Source: CAZUZD01 sp964624465 (GTDB taxonomy: Bacteria > Planctomycetota > Planctomycetia > Isosphaerales > Isosphaeraceae). Taken from it: a DNA stretch of 11,130 nucleotides. Numbering within the stretch: position 1 is the stretch's first letter; each line of letters starts with the position of its first letter. Below, one piece after another: positions 1-9,074 of the stretch. The notes below the pieces were generated by a model. It saw only the letters and a program-made list of their open reading frames with translations. It was not told the origin of the DNA and did not search any database. The translations under genes were made by a program, and so were the position numbers. Location: positions 1 through 11,130 of the forward strand of contig CAZUZD010000207.1 in assembly GCA_964624465.1 (NCBI GenBank). Direction: 5' to 3'.

Positions 1-2
1 GG

Positions 3-3000
3 TCAGTGGACCAGGTCGAGGCCGCGGGCGATGCGGGGGACGAGCCCGGCGAAGTCGGCGACCATGGGCTCGATCTGCGGGATCGACTGACCGGCGCGCA
101 CGGCCTCGAGGATCCTGGTGGCGCTGGCCGTCAGGATCGGGTAGCCGTACATGCCGCCGGTGCCCTTGAGCTTGTGGACCACGCGGCCGACCTCGTCGAG
201 GTCGCCGGCGGCCGTGGCCGCCTCGAGCGCCCGCACCTGCGCGGGCAGGCCCTCGACGTAGAGCCGCACCAGCTCCATCAGGTCCGGGTCGTCGCTGGCC
301 TCGGACACGATCGGCTCGGCGACCCGCGGGGGCGGCACCGCCGCCGGGACCGGGGCCAGACCCAGCCCCAGACCCGGGCGGCCGGGCGCCGCCGCCTCGG
401 CGCGGTCGGGGTCCGGGGCCGGGGTCGGGACCGGAGTGGGCCGGGGGTGGACCGGAAGGGGCGCGGCGGGGTCGGGCAGGAACTGCTTGAGGATCAGGGC
501 CAGGCGGTCGACGTCGACGGGCTTGGTCAGGTACTCGTCGCAGCCGGCGCCCAGGCATTTGGCGCGGTCGCCCGACATCGAGTGGGCCGTGAGGGCCACG
601 ATCGGGGCGCGGTAGCCGGTGCTGCGGAGCTCGCGGGTGGCCTCGTAGCCGTCGAGCTCGGGCATCTGCATGTCCATGAGGATCACGTCGGGGCGGAGCC
701 GGCGGGCGGCGTCGACGCCGTCGCGGCCGTCGACGGCGACGGCGACGTCGTGCAGGTCCAGGCGCCTGAGCTGGTAGAGCAGCACCCGGCGGTTGTCCTC
801 GTTGTCCTCGACCAGGAGCAAGCGGCCGGCCAGGGTCCGCGGCCCGACGCCTGCCGGCTCGGGGGTGGTGGCCACGGCGACCTGGGCCGGCGCCAGCCAG
901 GCCGGGGCCTGCGGGCCGGTGGGCAGGCTCAGCGGCAGCTCGACGGTGAACCGGCTGCCACGGCCCAGGGCGCTGTCGACGGCGATCGTGCCGTGCATGG
1001 CCTCGACCAGCCGGTGCGCGATGCTCAGGCCCAGGCCGGTGCCGCCGTAGCGGCGGCTGGGCGTGTTGTCGGCCTGGTGGAACGGCAGGAACATCCGCTG
1101 GATCTCGTCGGGGCTGATGCCGATGCCCTGGTCCTCGACGACCAGCCGCAGCGCCCCGGGCACCGCCGCCGTGGGCGGCCGGGCGCCGACGCGGAGCCGC
1201 ACCTGCTGGCCGGCCTCCGAGAACTTGATCGCGTTGCCCAGGAGGTTGACCAGCACCTGGCGGACGGCGGTCGGGTCGATCAGCACGGTGGCGGGCAGGT
1301 CGCCATCGGGCTGGATCGCCAGCCCGATGCCGCGGTCCTCGGCGGTGCCGCGGAGCATGGCGTCGACCTCGCGCATGAGCTGGCTGGGCGCGTAGGGCAC
1401 CGGCATCAGCTCGAGCTGGCCCGACTCGACCTTCGAGAGGTCGAGGATGTCGTTGAGGACCGACAGCAGGTGCGAGCCGTTGCGGTGGATCGCCTCGATG
1501 GCCCGCTGCCCCTTCTCGGGCGGGAGGTTCGGGTCCAGCAGCATGTTGGCGTAGCCGACCACCGCGGCCGCCGGGGTGCGGACCTCGTGGCTCATGTTGG
1601 CCAGGAACTGGCTCTTGGCGATGCTGGCCGCCTCGGCCGCCTCGGTGGCCCGCCGCAGGCTCTGTTCCAGCTCCCGCTGCGCCGTGATGTCGCGGTTGAT
1701 GCCGATCATGCCCACGGCCCGGCCCTGGGCATCGTGCTCGACGACCGACATCGAGAGGATGTGCCGGACCTTGCCGGTGCTGCACATGAGGCGGAACTCG
1801 GTCTCGAACGGCTGGCCGGAGTGGTGGGCCTCCTGGATCTTCGCCTCGGCCTCGGCCACGTCGTCGGGGTGCACCCGCGAGCGCCAGAAGCTGTAGGGGA
1901 TCGCGGTGCGGGGGATCTCGGGCGGCAGGCCGTACCAGTCGGCCAGCCGCTCGTCCCACTCCAGGTGGTCGTCGGCGAAGTCCCAGGTCCAGATCCCGAT
2001 GCCGGCGGCGCTGTTGGCCAGCTCCAGGCGGTTCAGCGCGTGCCGCAGCCGGGTCTCGGACTGCTTGTGCGCGGTGATGTCGTTGGCGACGCCCAGGATG
2101 GCGTAGGTCTGGCCCTGCTCGTCGCGGAGCGGGGCCTTGCGGATGATGACCGTGCGCGAGCCGTCGACGCTGGGCACCGTCTGCTCGCGCTCGAGCGGCC
2201 CGGACGCCTCCCAGGCCTCGCGGTCGTAGGCCTGGACGGTGCCGGCGATCTCGGGCATGACCTCGGCGTCGGTCTGACCGATCACCTGGTCGAGCGTCAG
2301 CCCCCGGCGCTGGAGGAAGGCGGGGTTGGCCTGGAGGTACCGGCCCTGGCGGTCCTTGAGGAACACGGGCACGGGCAGGTTGTCGAGGATCGCCCGCAGC
2401 AGGGCCTCGCTGTCGCGGAGCTCGGTGGCCATCTGCTTCTGGCGGGAGATGTCCTGGATCTGCCCCAGGATGTAGCCGGGCTCGCCCTCGGCGCCGGCGA
2501 CCCGCGAGAGGCTGACCTGGACCCAGATCGGGTGGCCGTCCTTGTGGAGGTACCGCTTCTCGTGGACCCGGCTGGCCCCGTCCCCCTCCCAGAGGTGCTG
2601 GACCTCGGCGAGGTTCAGCGCGTGGTCGTCGGGGTGGGTGATGTCGAGGAAGGTCTTCTGGAGCAGCTCGGCCTCGGTGTAGCCGAGCATCCGGCAGAGC
2701 ACGTCGTTGACCTGGCGGAACCGGCGGTCGGGGCCGGCGATCGCGAACCCGGTGGCGGCGCCGTAGAAGGCCCCCCGGAAGTGCGACTCGTGCTGCCGCG
2801 CCGCCTGCTCGACGCTCTTGGCGGCGGTGATGTCCAGGATCAGGCCGTCGAAGACCGTGCGGCCGTCGGGCTGGCGCTGCAGCGCCGAGCGGAGGTAGAG
2901 CCAGCGGACCTGCCCCTGGCGGTCGCGGACCCGGACCTCCAGGTCCGAGGGGGTGCCGGTCTCGATGGCGCGGGTGCGGGCCTCGAGGTACCGCGCCTGG

Positions 3001-5015
3001 TCCTCCGGGACGATCTGCTCCAGGAACAGCCCCGGCCGCCGGCGGACCGCCTCGAGGCCGAAGCCCATCAGCCGCTCGAAGCCGGCGCTGACGTAGGTCA
3101 GGCCGCCGACGCCCTGCGCGTCGAACTCGCTGCGGTAGATGGCGCCGCTGGGCAGGTTGTCGCCGAGTTGCCGGAGCATCGCCTCGCGGTCGGCCAGCTC
3201 GAGGCGGGCCTGCTCCAGCGCCGTGACGTCGGTGGCGATGCCCTCGCCGGTGACCGTGCCGTCGTCGTGGCGGTGGGGCGTCACCCGCGTGTGGATCCAG
3301 CGGCGGCCCCGCGCCGGCAGGTCGAACCGGACCACGGACTCGTAGGGCTCGAGCGTGCGAATCGACGCCTCGCGGAGCGGGTCGAGCGCGGCCAGGTCGG
3401 CGGGGTCGGCGTACCGCAGCAGGCTGCCGAAGTCGCGGAGCACCTCGGCCTGGCTCACGCCCAGCAGCGGCTCGACGCCATCGCTGACCCAGGTCAGGCG
3501 CGGGGCGACGCCGGGCCGCAGCTCGGTCTGGAACAGCAGGCCGCCGGTGATCTGGCTGGCGACCGACTCCAGCTGCCGCGACGCCGCCAGGGCGGCCCGC
3601 TCGGCCTCGACCCGCGCCGTGATGTCGGTGACCATCCCCAGCCGCCCCGAGGGCCGGCCCTCGGCGTCGCGGAGCGGGCTGGTCGCCAGCTGCACGTGCA
3701 CCGGCCGGCCGTCGCGATGCCGGAGCACGACCTGCGCCTGCGACGTGGCCCCCGGGTCGGGCGGCGAATCGCCGGCGACCTCGGGGTGCAGGAACTCCTC
3801 GAACCGCCGCCCGAGCATCTCGGCCTCGGTCCAGCCCAGCATCCCGGCCATCCGCGGGCTCACCGAGTCGAGGGCGCCGGCGGCGTCGGCCCGCCAGATC
3901 CCCTCGAAGGCCGTCTCGACCATCTGGCGGGACCGCTCCTCGCTGGCCCGCAGCGCGGTCTCGGCCCGCTTCAGCTCGGTGATGTTGGTCACCACGCCGC
4001 AGACGGCCTCGGGGTGGCCCGCGGCGTCGCGGATCGGCGCCTTGCGGACGATCACCGTCATCGGCCCGTCGGGCCCCGGCAGGATCTCCTGGCGCTCGCG
4101 GAGCTCGCCCACCTCGCAGACCTGCTCGTCGCTGGCGAAGCGCTCGCCGGCCAGGTCCGGCGGCAGCAGGTCGAAGTCGGTCTTGCCGGCGACCTGCTCG
4201 GGCACCAGGCCCAGCGGCTCGGACCAGGCGCGGTTGACCTTCAGGTACCGGCCCATCCGGTCCTTGAGGAACACCGGCGCCGGGATGTGGTCGAGCAGGC
4301 TCTGGTTGACCTGGTTCTCGCGCCGGAGCGCCCGGTAGGCCCCCTCCAGGTCGTCCCGGAGCCGCTGCAACAGCAGCAGCAGGAAGCACAGGGTGCCGAG
4401 CAGGCCGCCCGCCGGCCAGATGGCCGTCATCAGCACCTGCGCCGGGCTCTCCACCAGCCGCGCCGGGTCGGGCGGGGCCCAGAGCACCAGGGCGGCGCGC
4501 ACCAGCAGCCCCAGCGCCAGGAGCCCGAAGACGCTCGCCGTCAGGAGCCGGCCGGCGCGGCCCAGATCCAGCACCGGCATCAGCAGGGTGGCCGCCGCCG
4601 CCAGCGCCAGGCCCGCCAGCACCAGCGAGGTCACCGCGATCCGCGCCGGCAGCTGCGGCGGCGGCAGCGAGAGCACCAGCAGCACGACCGCCATGCCCGC
4701 CACCAGCACCAGCCACCGCCAGCGGCCCCCCGGCCGGCCGGTGAACCGCCGGGTGCCGGCCAGCAGCAGCGCCATGCCGGCGATGCACAGCAGGTTGCCC
4801 AGCGGGATCCCGCCCGGCACCTCGAAGAGCAGCCCGACCAGCCAGCCCAGGTAGCCGACCGCCGTGACCGCGTTGCCCACGGCCCACTCGGTGGCCCCCT
4901 GGTACCGCCGGAACTGCCGCGAGAACACGACGATCGCCCCGGTCATCGCCAGGTGCAGCGCCGTCAGCAGCGCCACCATCGGCAGGTGGATCGTCGCGAT
5001 CGCCATGTCCTGCAT
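3..5015 (-). CDS. Membrane-bound hybrid sensor histidine kinase with seven PAS domains, receiver and HPt
   Basis: Signal-sensing kinase of about 1670 residues, expected in the inner membrane, running a His-Asp-His phosphorelay. Residues 10-225 hold about seven hydrophobic helices. They resemble the 7TM modules found ahead of kinases and GGDEF proteins, with a GTRRF element after the third helix. Seven PAS domains follow, ending near 344, 464, 596, 728, 853, 977 and 1108, each closing with a (D/N)IT-like motif. HisKA has MSHEVRTP with phospho-acceptor H1143. The HATPase has the N box (N1261), DQGIG (D1295) and GGTGLGLS (1324-1331). The receiver has the acidic pair E1403/D1404, phospho-acceptor D1448 and K1498. 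A Pro/Ala-rich linker (about 1513-1570) leads to a C-terminal HPt with HKLKGTGG, H1614. All catalytic residues are present. A frame-extending GTG lies at 5024, but GAGGTG sits 6 bases before the ATG at 5015, so I use that ATG. The final response regulator is not in the window. The sensed ligand is unknown. Confidence 0.95.
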   Translation of the reverse strand: MQDMAIATIHLPMVALLTALHLAMTGAIVVFSRQFRRYQGATEWAVGNAVTAVGYLGWLVGLLFEVPGGIPLGNLLCIAGMALLLAGTRRFTGRPGGRWRWLVLVAGMAVVLLVLSLPPPQLPARIAVTSLVLAGLALAAAATLLMPVLDLGRAGRLLTASVFGLLALGLLVRAALVLWAPPDPARLVESPAQVLMTAIWPAGGLLGTLCFLLLLLQRLRDDLEGAYRALRRENQVNQSLLDHIPAPVFLKDRMGRYLKVNRAWSEPLGLVPEQVAGKTDFDLLPPDLAGERFASDEQVCEVGELRERQEILPGPDGPMTVIVRKAPIRDAAGHPEAVCGVVTNITELKRAETALRASEERSRQMVETAFEGIWRADAAGALDSVSPRMAGMLGWTEAEMLGRRFEEFLHPEVAGDSPPDPGATSQAQVVLRHRDGRPVHVQLATSPLRDAEGRPSGRLGMVTDITARVEAERAALAASRQLESVASQITGGLLFQTELRPGVAPRLTWVSDGVEPLLGVSQAEVLRDFGSLLRYADPADLAALDPLREASIRTLEPYESVVRFDLPARGRRWIHTRVTPHRHDDGTVTGEGIATDVTALEQARLELADREAMLRQLGDNLPSGAIYRSEFDAQGVGGLTYVSAGFERLMGFGLEAVRRRPGLFLEQIVPEDQARYLEARTRAIETGTPSDLEVRVRDRQGQVRWLYLRSALQRQPDGRTVFDGLILDITAAKSVEQAARQHESHFRGAFYGAATGFAIAGPDRRFRQVNDVLCRMLGYTEAELLQKTFLDITHPDDHALNLAEVQHLWEGDGASRVHEKRYLHKDGHPIWVQVSLSRVAGAEGEPGYILGQIQDISRQKQMATELRDSEALLRAILDNLPVPVFLKDRQGRYLQANPAFLQRRGLTLDQVIGQTDAEVMPEIAGTVQAYDREAWEASGPLEREQTVPSVDGSRTVIIRKAPLRDEQGQTYAILGVANDITAHKQSETRLRHALNRLELANSAAGIGIWTWDFADDHLEWDERLADWYGLPPEIPRTAIPYSFWRSRVHPDDVAEAEAKIQEAHHSGQPFETEFRLMCSTGKVRHILSMSVVEHDAQGRAVGMIGINRDITAQRELEQSLRRATEAAEAASIAKSQFLANMSHEVRTPAAAVVGYANMLLDPNLPPEKGQRAIEAIHRNGSHLLSVLNDILDLSKVESGQLELMPVPYAPSQLMREVDAMLRGTAEDRGIGLAIQPDGDLPATVLIDPTAVRQVLVNLLGNAIKFSEAGQQVRLRVGARPPTAAVPGALRLVVEDQGIGISPDEIQRMFLPFHQADNTPSRRYGGTGLGLSIAHRLVEAMHGTIAVDSALGRGSRFTVELPLSLPTGPQAPAWLAPAQVAVATTPEPAGVGPRTLAGRLLLVEDNEDNRRVLLYQLRRLDLHDVAVAVDGRDGVDAARRLRPDVILMDMQMPELDGYEATRELRSTGYRAPIVALTAHSMSGDRAKCLGAGCDEYLTKPVDVDRLALILKQFLPDPAAPLPVHPRPTPVPTPAPDPDRAEAAAPGRPGLGLGLAPVPAAVPPPRVAEPIVSEASDDPDLMELVRLYVEGLPAQVRALEAATAAGDLDEVGRVVHKLKGTGGMYGYPILTASATRILEAVRAGQSIPQIEPMVADFAGLVPRIARGLDLVH

Positions 5016-5021
5016 CGAGGG

Positions 5022-5027
5022 CACCTC
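5022..5027 (-). promoter_or_regulatory. Ribosome binding site deciding the kinase start
   Basis: On the minus strand GAGGTG lies 6 bases upstream of the ATG at 5015-5013, near-ideal Shine-Dalgarno spacing. The upstream GTG candidate (5024-5022) lies inside this motif and has no purine-rich element of its own. This favours the ATG as start and shortens the protein by three residues. Confidence 0.6.
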
Positions 5028-5079
5028 GCCGGCCGCAGACGTGCGTGTCCGGGCCCGAGGGGGGGCGGACCGGACCCCG

Positions 5080-5109
5080 ATTCTACCGGATCCGCCGCGA
5101 CCGGGTCAG
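5080..5109 (-). promoter_or_regulatory. Putative sigma70-type promoter of the kinase gene
   Basis: Read on the minus strand, CTGACC (5109-5104) is followed after 18 bases by TAGAAT (5085-5080). The -10 box matches TATAAT at five of six positions and the -35 box keeps the TGAC core. Transcription would begin near 5073, giving a leader of about 58 bases before the ATG at 5015. The box stands out in otherwise very GC-rich sequence. The call rests on consensus matching only. Confidence 0.5.
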
Positions 5110-5154
5110 CGCTCGACCCGATTCGCGCCCCCCCGATCGGGCCCGGCTTTCGCG

Positions 5155-5184
5155 TTGACGCCCCGGCCGCCGGCCGCCTAAGAT
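5155..5184 (+). promoter_or_regulatory. Strong sigma70-like promoter upstream of leuA leader
   Basis: TTGACG (5155-5160) and TAAGAT (5179-5184) are separated by 18 bases. The -35 matches consensus at five of six positions and the -10 at four of six. Transcription would start near 5191, about 365 bases before the leuA ATG. That is a long leader and room for regulatory structure. It points away from the kinase promoter, so the two form a divergent pair. Its target is either leuA through the leader or an unrecognised small RNA. Confidence 0.55.
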
Positions 5185-5252
5185 CGAGCCACGGGTGCCG
5201 CCGATGCGGCCCCGCCCAGGACCGCGACGCCCCGGACCACCGGAACCCCGCG

Positions 5253-5336
5253 ATGCCCCGCCGAGCGACCCCGAACCTGCTCCCGCTCCGGCGACTTGCC
5301 GGCACGCTCGGCCTGCTGGGCCGGGCGGGGTCGTAG
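5253..5336 (+). CDS. Possible leucine-rich leader peptide of leuA
   Basis: Short frame of 27 codons, ATG at 5253 to TAG at 5334-5336. Seven of the 27 residues are leucine, clustered in codons 9-22 (CTG CTC CCG CTC, then CTT, CTC, CTG CTG). It lies downstream of a good promoter and about 220 bases upstream of leuA, as expected for a leader peptide controlling leucine synthesis by translation-coupled attenuation. Against it, there is only a weak ribosome binding site (GGA, 9 bases upstream), no run of four consecutive leucine codons, and a GC-rich background that favours leucine codons. It may be a chance frame. Confidence 0.28.
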   Translation: MPRRATPNLLPLRRLAGTLGLLGRAGS

Positions 5337-5384
5337 GGGTTCGCACACCGGTCTGCTCGCCGCCCACGCGGTCGAGACCCTGGA

Positions 5385-5419
5385 GCCCCGAGACCTCGCC
5401 AGGCGGCGGATCTCGGGGC
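5385..5419 (+). promoter_or_regulatory. Strong hairpin in the leuA leader, possible attenuator
   Basis: GCCCCGAGA (5385-5393) is perfectly complementary to TCTCGGGGC (5411-5419). Inside it CGCC (5397-5400) pairs with GGCG (5405-5408) around an AGGC loop, making a 35-base stem-loop with a small asymmetric interior. No U tract follows, so it is not a classical intrinsic terminator, though GC-rich bacteria often lack one. CGGGGT at 5326-5331, inside the last codons of the short leader frame, could pair with GCCCCG of the left arm (one G-U pair). That is a possible alternative fold. The stem is certain in sequence; the regulatory role is inference. Confidence 0.45.
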
Positions 5420-5470
5420 CGGCTCGCGTTCCGGGCCCCCGACGTGATGCCGCCGACCGACCGACGGGCG

Positions 5471-5476
5471 TACAAT
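5471..5476 (+). promoter_or_regulatory. Possible proximal -10 box for leuA
   Basis: TACAAT matches the -10 consensus at five of six positions and lies 79 bases before the leuA ATG, in the context GTACAATGCC. No convincing -35 is seen at 16-18 bases upstream. A similar GATACGATGCC string precedes the last gene of the window (10219-10229). It could be a second leuA promoter that bypasses the leader. Confidence 0.35.
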
Positions 5477-5555
5477 GCCCCTGTCGTCGACGGCCGCCCG
5501 CACCCGCCGGGCACCCGGCCGACCGACGCGACCGAGAGAGAGGACCGCACTCGCC

Positions 5556-7169
<1,614 letters not shown>

Positions 7170-7182
7170 ACGCCGGTGGACA

Positions 7183-7216
7183 CCCCGGCGGGCCCGGCGC
7201 CGGACACCCGCCGGGG
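7183..7216 (+). terminator. Terminator-like hairpin after leuA
   Basis: CCCCGGCGGG (7183-7192) and CCCGCCGGGG (7207-7216) form a perfect 10-bp stem around a 14-base loop. The loop contains the palindrome CCGGCGCCGG. The stem starts 13 bases after the leuA stop codon. No T tract follows, so it is a structural call rather than a textbook intrinsic terminator. It may act in termination or as a 3' end stabiliser. Confidence 0.5.
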
Positions 7217-7381
7217 CCGCCGGGCGCCCCGCCCACCCGGACCCCCGAGTTGCGCCCGGTTGCCCGCGGGATCGGATCGATCGCGCCTGGAGTTTCGACC
7301 GCCCCGGCGGGGGGCCGTTCGGTCGCCGGCGCGTCGCGCGGATGCCCGCGATCGAATGGCCCGGCCGGCCGCCTGGCCGAC

Positions 7382-7411
7382 TTTACACGGCCGCGCCCGC
7401 GGGAATATCAT
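7382..7411 (+). promoter_or_regulatory. Sigma70-like promoter of the glycosyltransferase cluster
   Basis: TTTACA (7382-7387) and TATCAT (7406-7411) are 18 bases apart. Each matches consensus at about five and four positions of six respectively, and they lie in a locally AT-rich patch. Transcription from near 7418 would give a leader of about 106 bases before the cluster's first codon. Because the three downstream members overlap, this is probably the only promoter for all of them. Confidence 0.55.
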
Positions 7412-7523
7412 CCGGACTCAAAACTCGCAGACGGGACGGATCCGGCACCGCTGGCGATCCGGCTGTTCCGTCACGCTTGCGGCTCCCAGACCAAATTTCG
7501 CAGTTTGACTGCCGGGGCAAACG

Positions 7524-9074
7524 TTGAATCGATCCTTGAGCCTGGCCGGGATCCAGTCCGCTGCCCGGAGCCTCGCGACCCCGGCCGTGGTTGCGATCCT
7601 GGGGGTCCCGTTCCTGGTGTTCCTGGCCTGCCTCGATGCCTACCCGCTGCCGTTCATCGACGAGCCCTTCTTCTACGGGCCGGCGGTGAACTACCTGACC
7701 GGCCAGGGCTTCCTCTACCAGATGAGTGAGCAGGTCCCCTACTCCGATCTCGTCTTCGCGTGCCACGCGCCGTTCCAGCCGCGACTCCAGGTGCTGGCGT
7801 TCGCGCTCTTCGGTTTCCATTCGTTCGCCGCCCGGATCAGCAACTTCCTGGCAGCCTACCTGGCGATCGGTGTGCTGTCGGCCTTCCTGCTGCGGCGGCA
7901 ACTCCGGGCGGCGGCCCTCCTGCAGGCCATCGCCTGGGTCTCCAGCCCCGTGCTGACCGAGGTGCTGTTCGCGCGCATGGAGGGCCTGGCGCTGCTGGGC
8001 CTGGCGCTCGGGGCCATCGGGTTGATCCGGACCCTGGAGTCCGGCTCCGCCCGGCTCGCGTTCGCGTCGGGCCTCGCCCTGGGAACGGCGTGCGGCTTTC
8101 ACCCGCTCTGCGTGACGTTCGCGGGAGCCGGCGCGCTGCTGATCCTCGGACTCTCGGTGGATGCGGATCGGCCCCGGTTCCGGTGGCCCGGCCGCCTGGC
8201 GTGGCAGCGCCTCGCCGCCTACTCGATCGGTGGACTGCTGCCGGCGCTCCTGGTCGTCTGGCTCTGGACCCCGTTCCTGCGAGAGGCCATCCTCCAGTTC
8301 CGCTGGGCCTGCCAGTTCCAGCTCGATCGTGGCCGGCTCGGCGCCCTGTTCGCGCTGATCCAGGAGCTGAGCTGGAGAGGGTACTGGCTGGTCGGGTTGC
8401 TCGGCCTGACCGCGGGCCTGCCGCTGGCCGGGCGGCTGGTGCTCTCGGGCGAACGACCGAAGCTGGCACCGGGGGCGTTGGTGCCCTGGATCGTGGCAGC
8501 GACCTTCTCGATGGCCGGGCTGATGACCCTGCTGCGCTCCCTCATGCATCGCTACTACCTGACGTACTTCGCCCCCTGGCCCGTGCTCGCCCTGGGCCTG
8601 CTGCTCAGCGGCCTGACGGCGAATCATCCCGCGTTGCGACGCGCCACCGTCGCGCTCGGGCTGGTCTTCCTGGTGTCACTGGGACCGGGTTTTCGCTCAA
8701 ACATCTTGCGAGCCCGGGTGGCGATCGGGGAGCGCGCGGCCCTGGATCGGTCGGTGTTCGCCGGCCGCCTGGCCACACTGGTCCCCCCCGGAGCCCCGGT
8801 CACCGGATCCCCCGACATGATCCTGATCGCCCGCCGTGCCGGGCTCAACTTCACCCCCTTGAGCTGGTTCGCCGGGTCCGCGGTGCTCCGGCCGGAGACC
8901 TGGGTGATCCTGACCGACTGGCACCGGTACGAGGCGCCGATGGTGGATCCCCGCTCGCTGGCGGGGCGCCCGATCGTGTACGAAGGCCCGGCGTTCCCCG
9001 CATCGAAGCTCCTGGGATACCCGGTCACGATCTTCGGGCCCGAGGCTCACCCGGCACAGGATCGCCGGGAGTGA
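7524..9074 (+). CDS. GT-C fold membrane glycosyltransferase (ArnT/PMT-like, GT39-type)
   Basis: Polytopic membrane protein of 516 residues with roughly ten or more hydrophobic helices. After the first helix comes FIDEPFFYG, placing an Asp-Glu pair (D46, E47) in the first outer loop. A following NYLTGQGF segment matches the layout of the PMT/ArnT superfamily, whose members take sugars from polyprenyl-phosphate carriers and attach them to lipids or proteins on the outer face. A late MHRYYLTYFAPWP segment precedes the last helices. The acceptor cannot be told from sequence. The start is TTG at 7524, with GGGG at 7514-7517 as weak ribosome binding site. An in-frame stop at 7506 and the lack of any ATG before the first helix force a non-ATG start. 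The stop overlaps the next frame in TGATG. Family confidence is moderate and substrate is unknown. Confidence 0.75.
   Translation: MNRSLSLAGIQSAARSLATPAVVAILGVPFLVFLACLDAYPLPFIDEPFFYGPAVNYLTGQGFLYQMSEQVPYSDLVFACHAPFQPRLQVLAFALFGFHSFAARISNFLAAYLAIGVLSAFLLRRQLRAAALLQAIAWVSSPVLTEVLFARMEGLALLGLALGAIGLIRTLESGSARLAFASGLALGTACGFHPLCVTFAGAGALLILGLSVDADRPRFRWPGRLAWQRLAAYSIGGLLPALLVVWLWTPFLREAILQFRWACQFQLDRGRLGALFALIQELSWRGYWLVGLLGLTAGLPLAGRLVLSGERPKLAPGALVPWIVAATFSMAGLMTLLRSLMHRYYLTYFAPWPVLALGLLLSGLTANHPALRRATVALGLVFLVSLGPGFRSNILRARVAIGERAALDRSVFAGRLATLVPPGAPVTGSPDMILIARRAGLNFTPLSWFAGSAVLRPETWVILTDWHRYEAPMVDPRSLAGRPIVYEGPAFPASKLLGYPVTIFGPEAHPAQDRRE

Larger units (their letters stand above)
5016..5555. 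other. Divergent kinase/leuA intergenic region
   Basis: This 540-base stretch separates the minus-strand kinase from plus-strand leuA. It holds the kinase promoter (5080-5109), an opposite-facing promoter (5155-5184), a short leucine-rich frame (5253-5336), a strong hairpin (5385-5419), a -10-like box (5471-5476) and the purine-rich leuA ribosome binding site (GAGAGAGAGG, 5534-5543). The longer open frames through it continue into other frames of leuA or the kinase and look like GC-bias artefacts. I see no tRNA, and no signature such as the conserved GGAAG-containing loop of SRP RNA. Confidence 0.7.
7170..7523. other. Intergenic region between leuA and the glycosyltransferase cluster
   Basis: This 354-base spacer begins with the leuA hairpin (7183-7216). 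Between 7217 and 7381 I see only GC-rich sequence with short palindromes and no gene. From about 7382 it becomes clearly AT-richer, holds a promoter (7382-7411), and runs through a leader of about 100 bases to the TTG start at 7524. An in-frame TGA at 7506-7508 limits any upstream extension of the next gene. Confidence 0.65.

Noticed and set aside
4368..4384. CAG-rich microsatellite-like run
   Set aside because: It encodes consecutive leucines of a transmembrane helix in the kinase (minus strand CTG codons), so it is explained by coding.
6..5336. 1776-codon open frame on the plus strand opposite the kinase
   Set aside because: It mirrors the kinase codons on the other strand. High third-position GC keeps the opposite frame free of stops. 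The product is Gly/Arg/Val/Asp-rich with no domain, while the minus-strand frame encodes complete kinase motifs.
5191..5340. Small structured RNA such as SRP RNA or tRNA downstream of the 5155 promoter
   Set aside because: No SRP GGAAG-type loop signature, no tRNA T-arm with matching acceptor stem, and no RNase P signature was found. An unknown small RNA cannot be excluded.
7320..7381. Overlapping GGCCGGCC and CGATCG palindromes
   Set aside because: Short palindromes are expected at this GC content, and no long stem or repeat structure is formed.
7383..8627. 414-codon minus-strand frame opposite the GT-C gene
   Set aside because: Gln/Arg/Glu-rich antisense product, typical of the reverse complement of a hydrophobic membrane protein gene.
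7760..9073. Upstream part of a 539-codon frame inside the GT-C gene
   Set aside because: Out-of-frame shadow of the membrane glycosyltransferase. Only its last 101 codons, after the ATG at 9074, show similarity to a real family.
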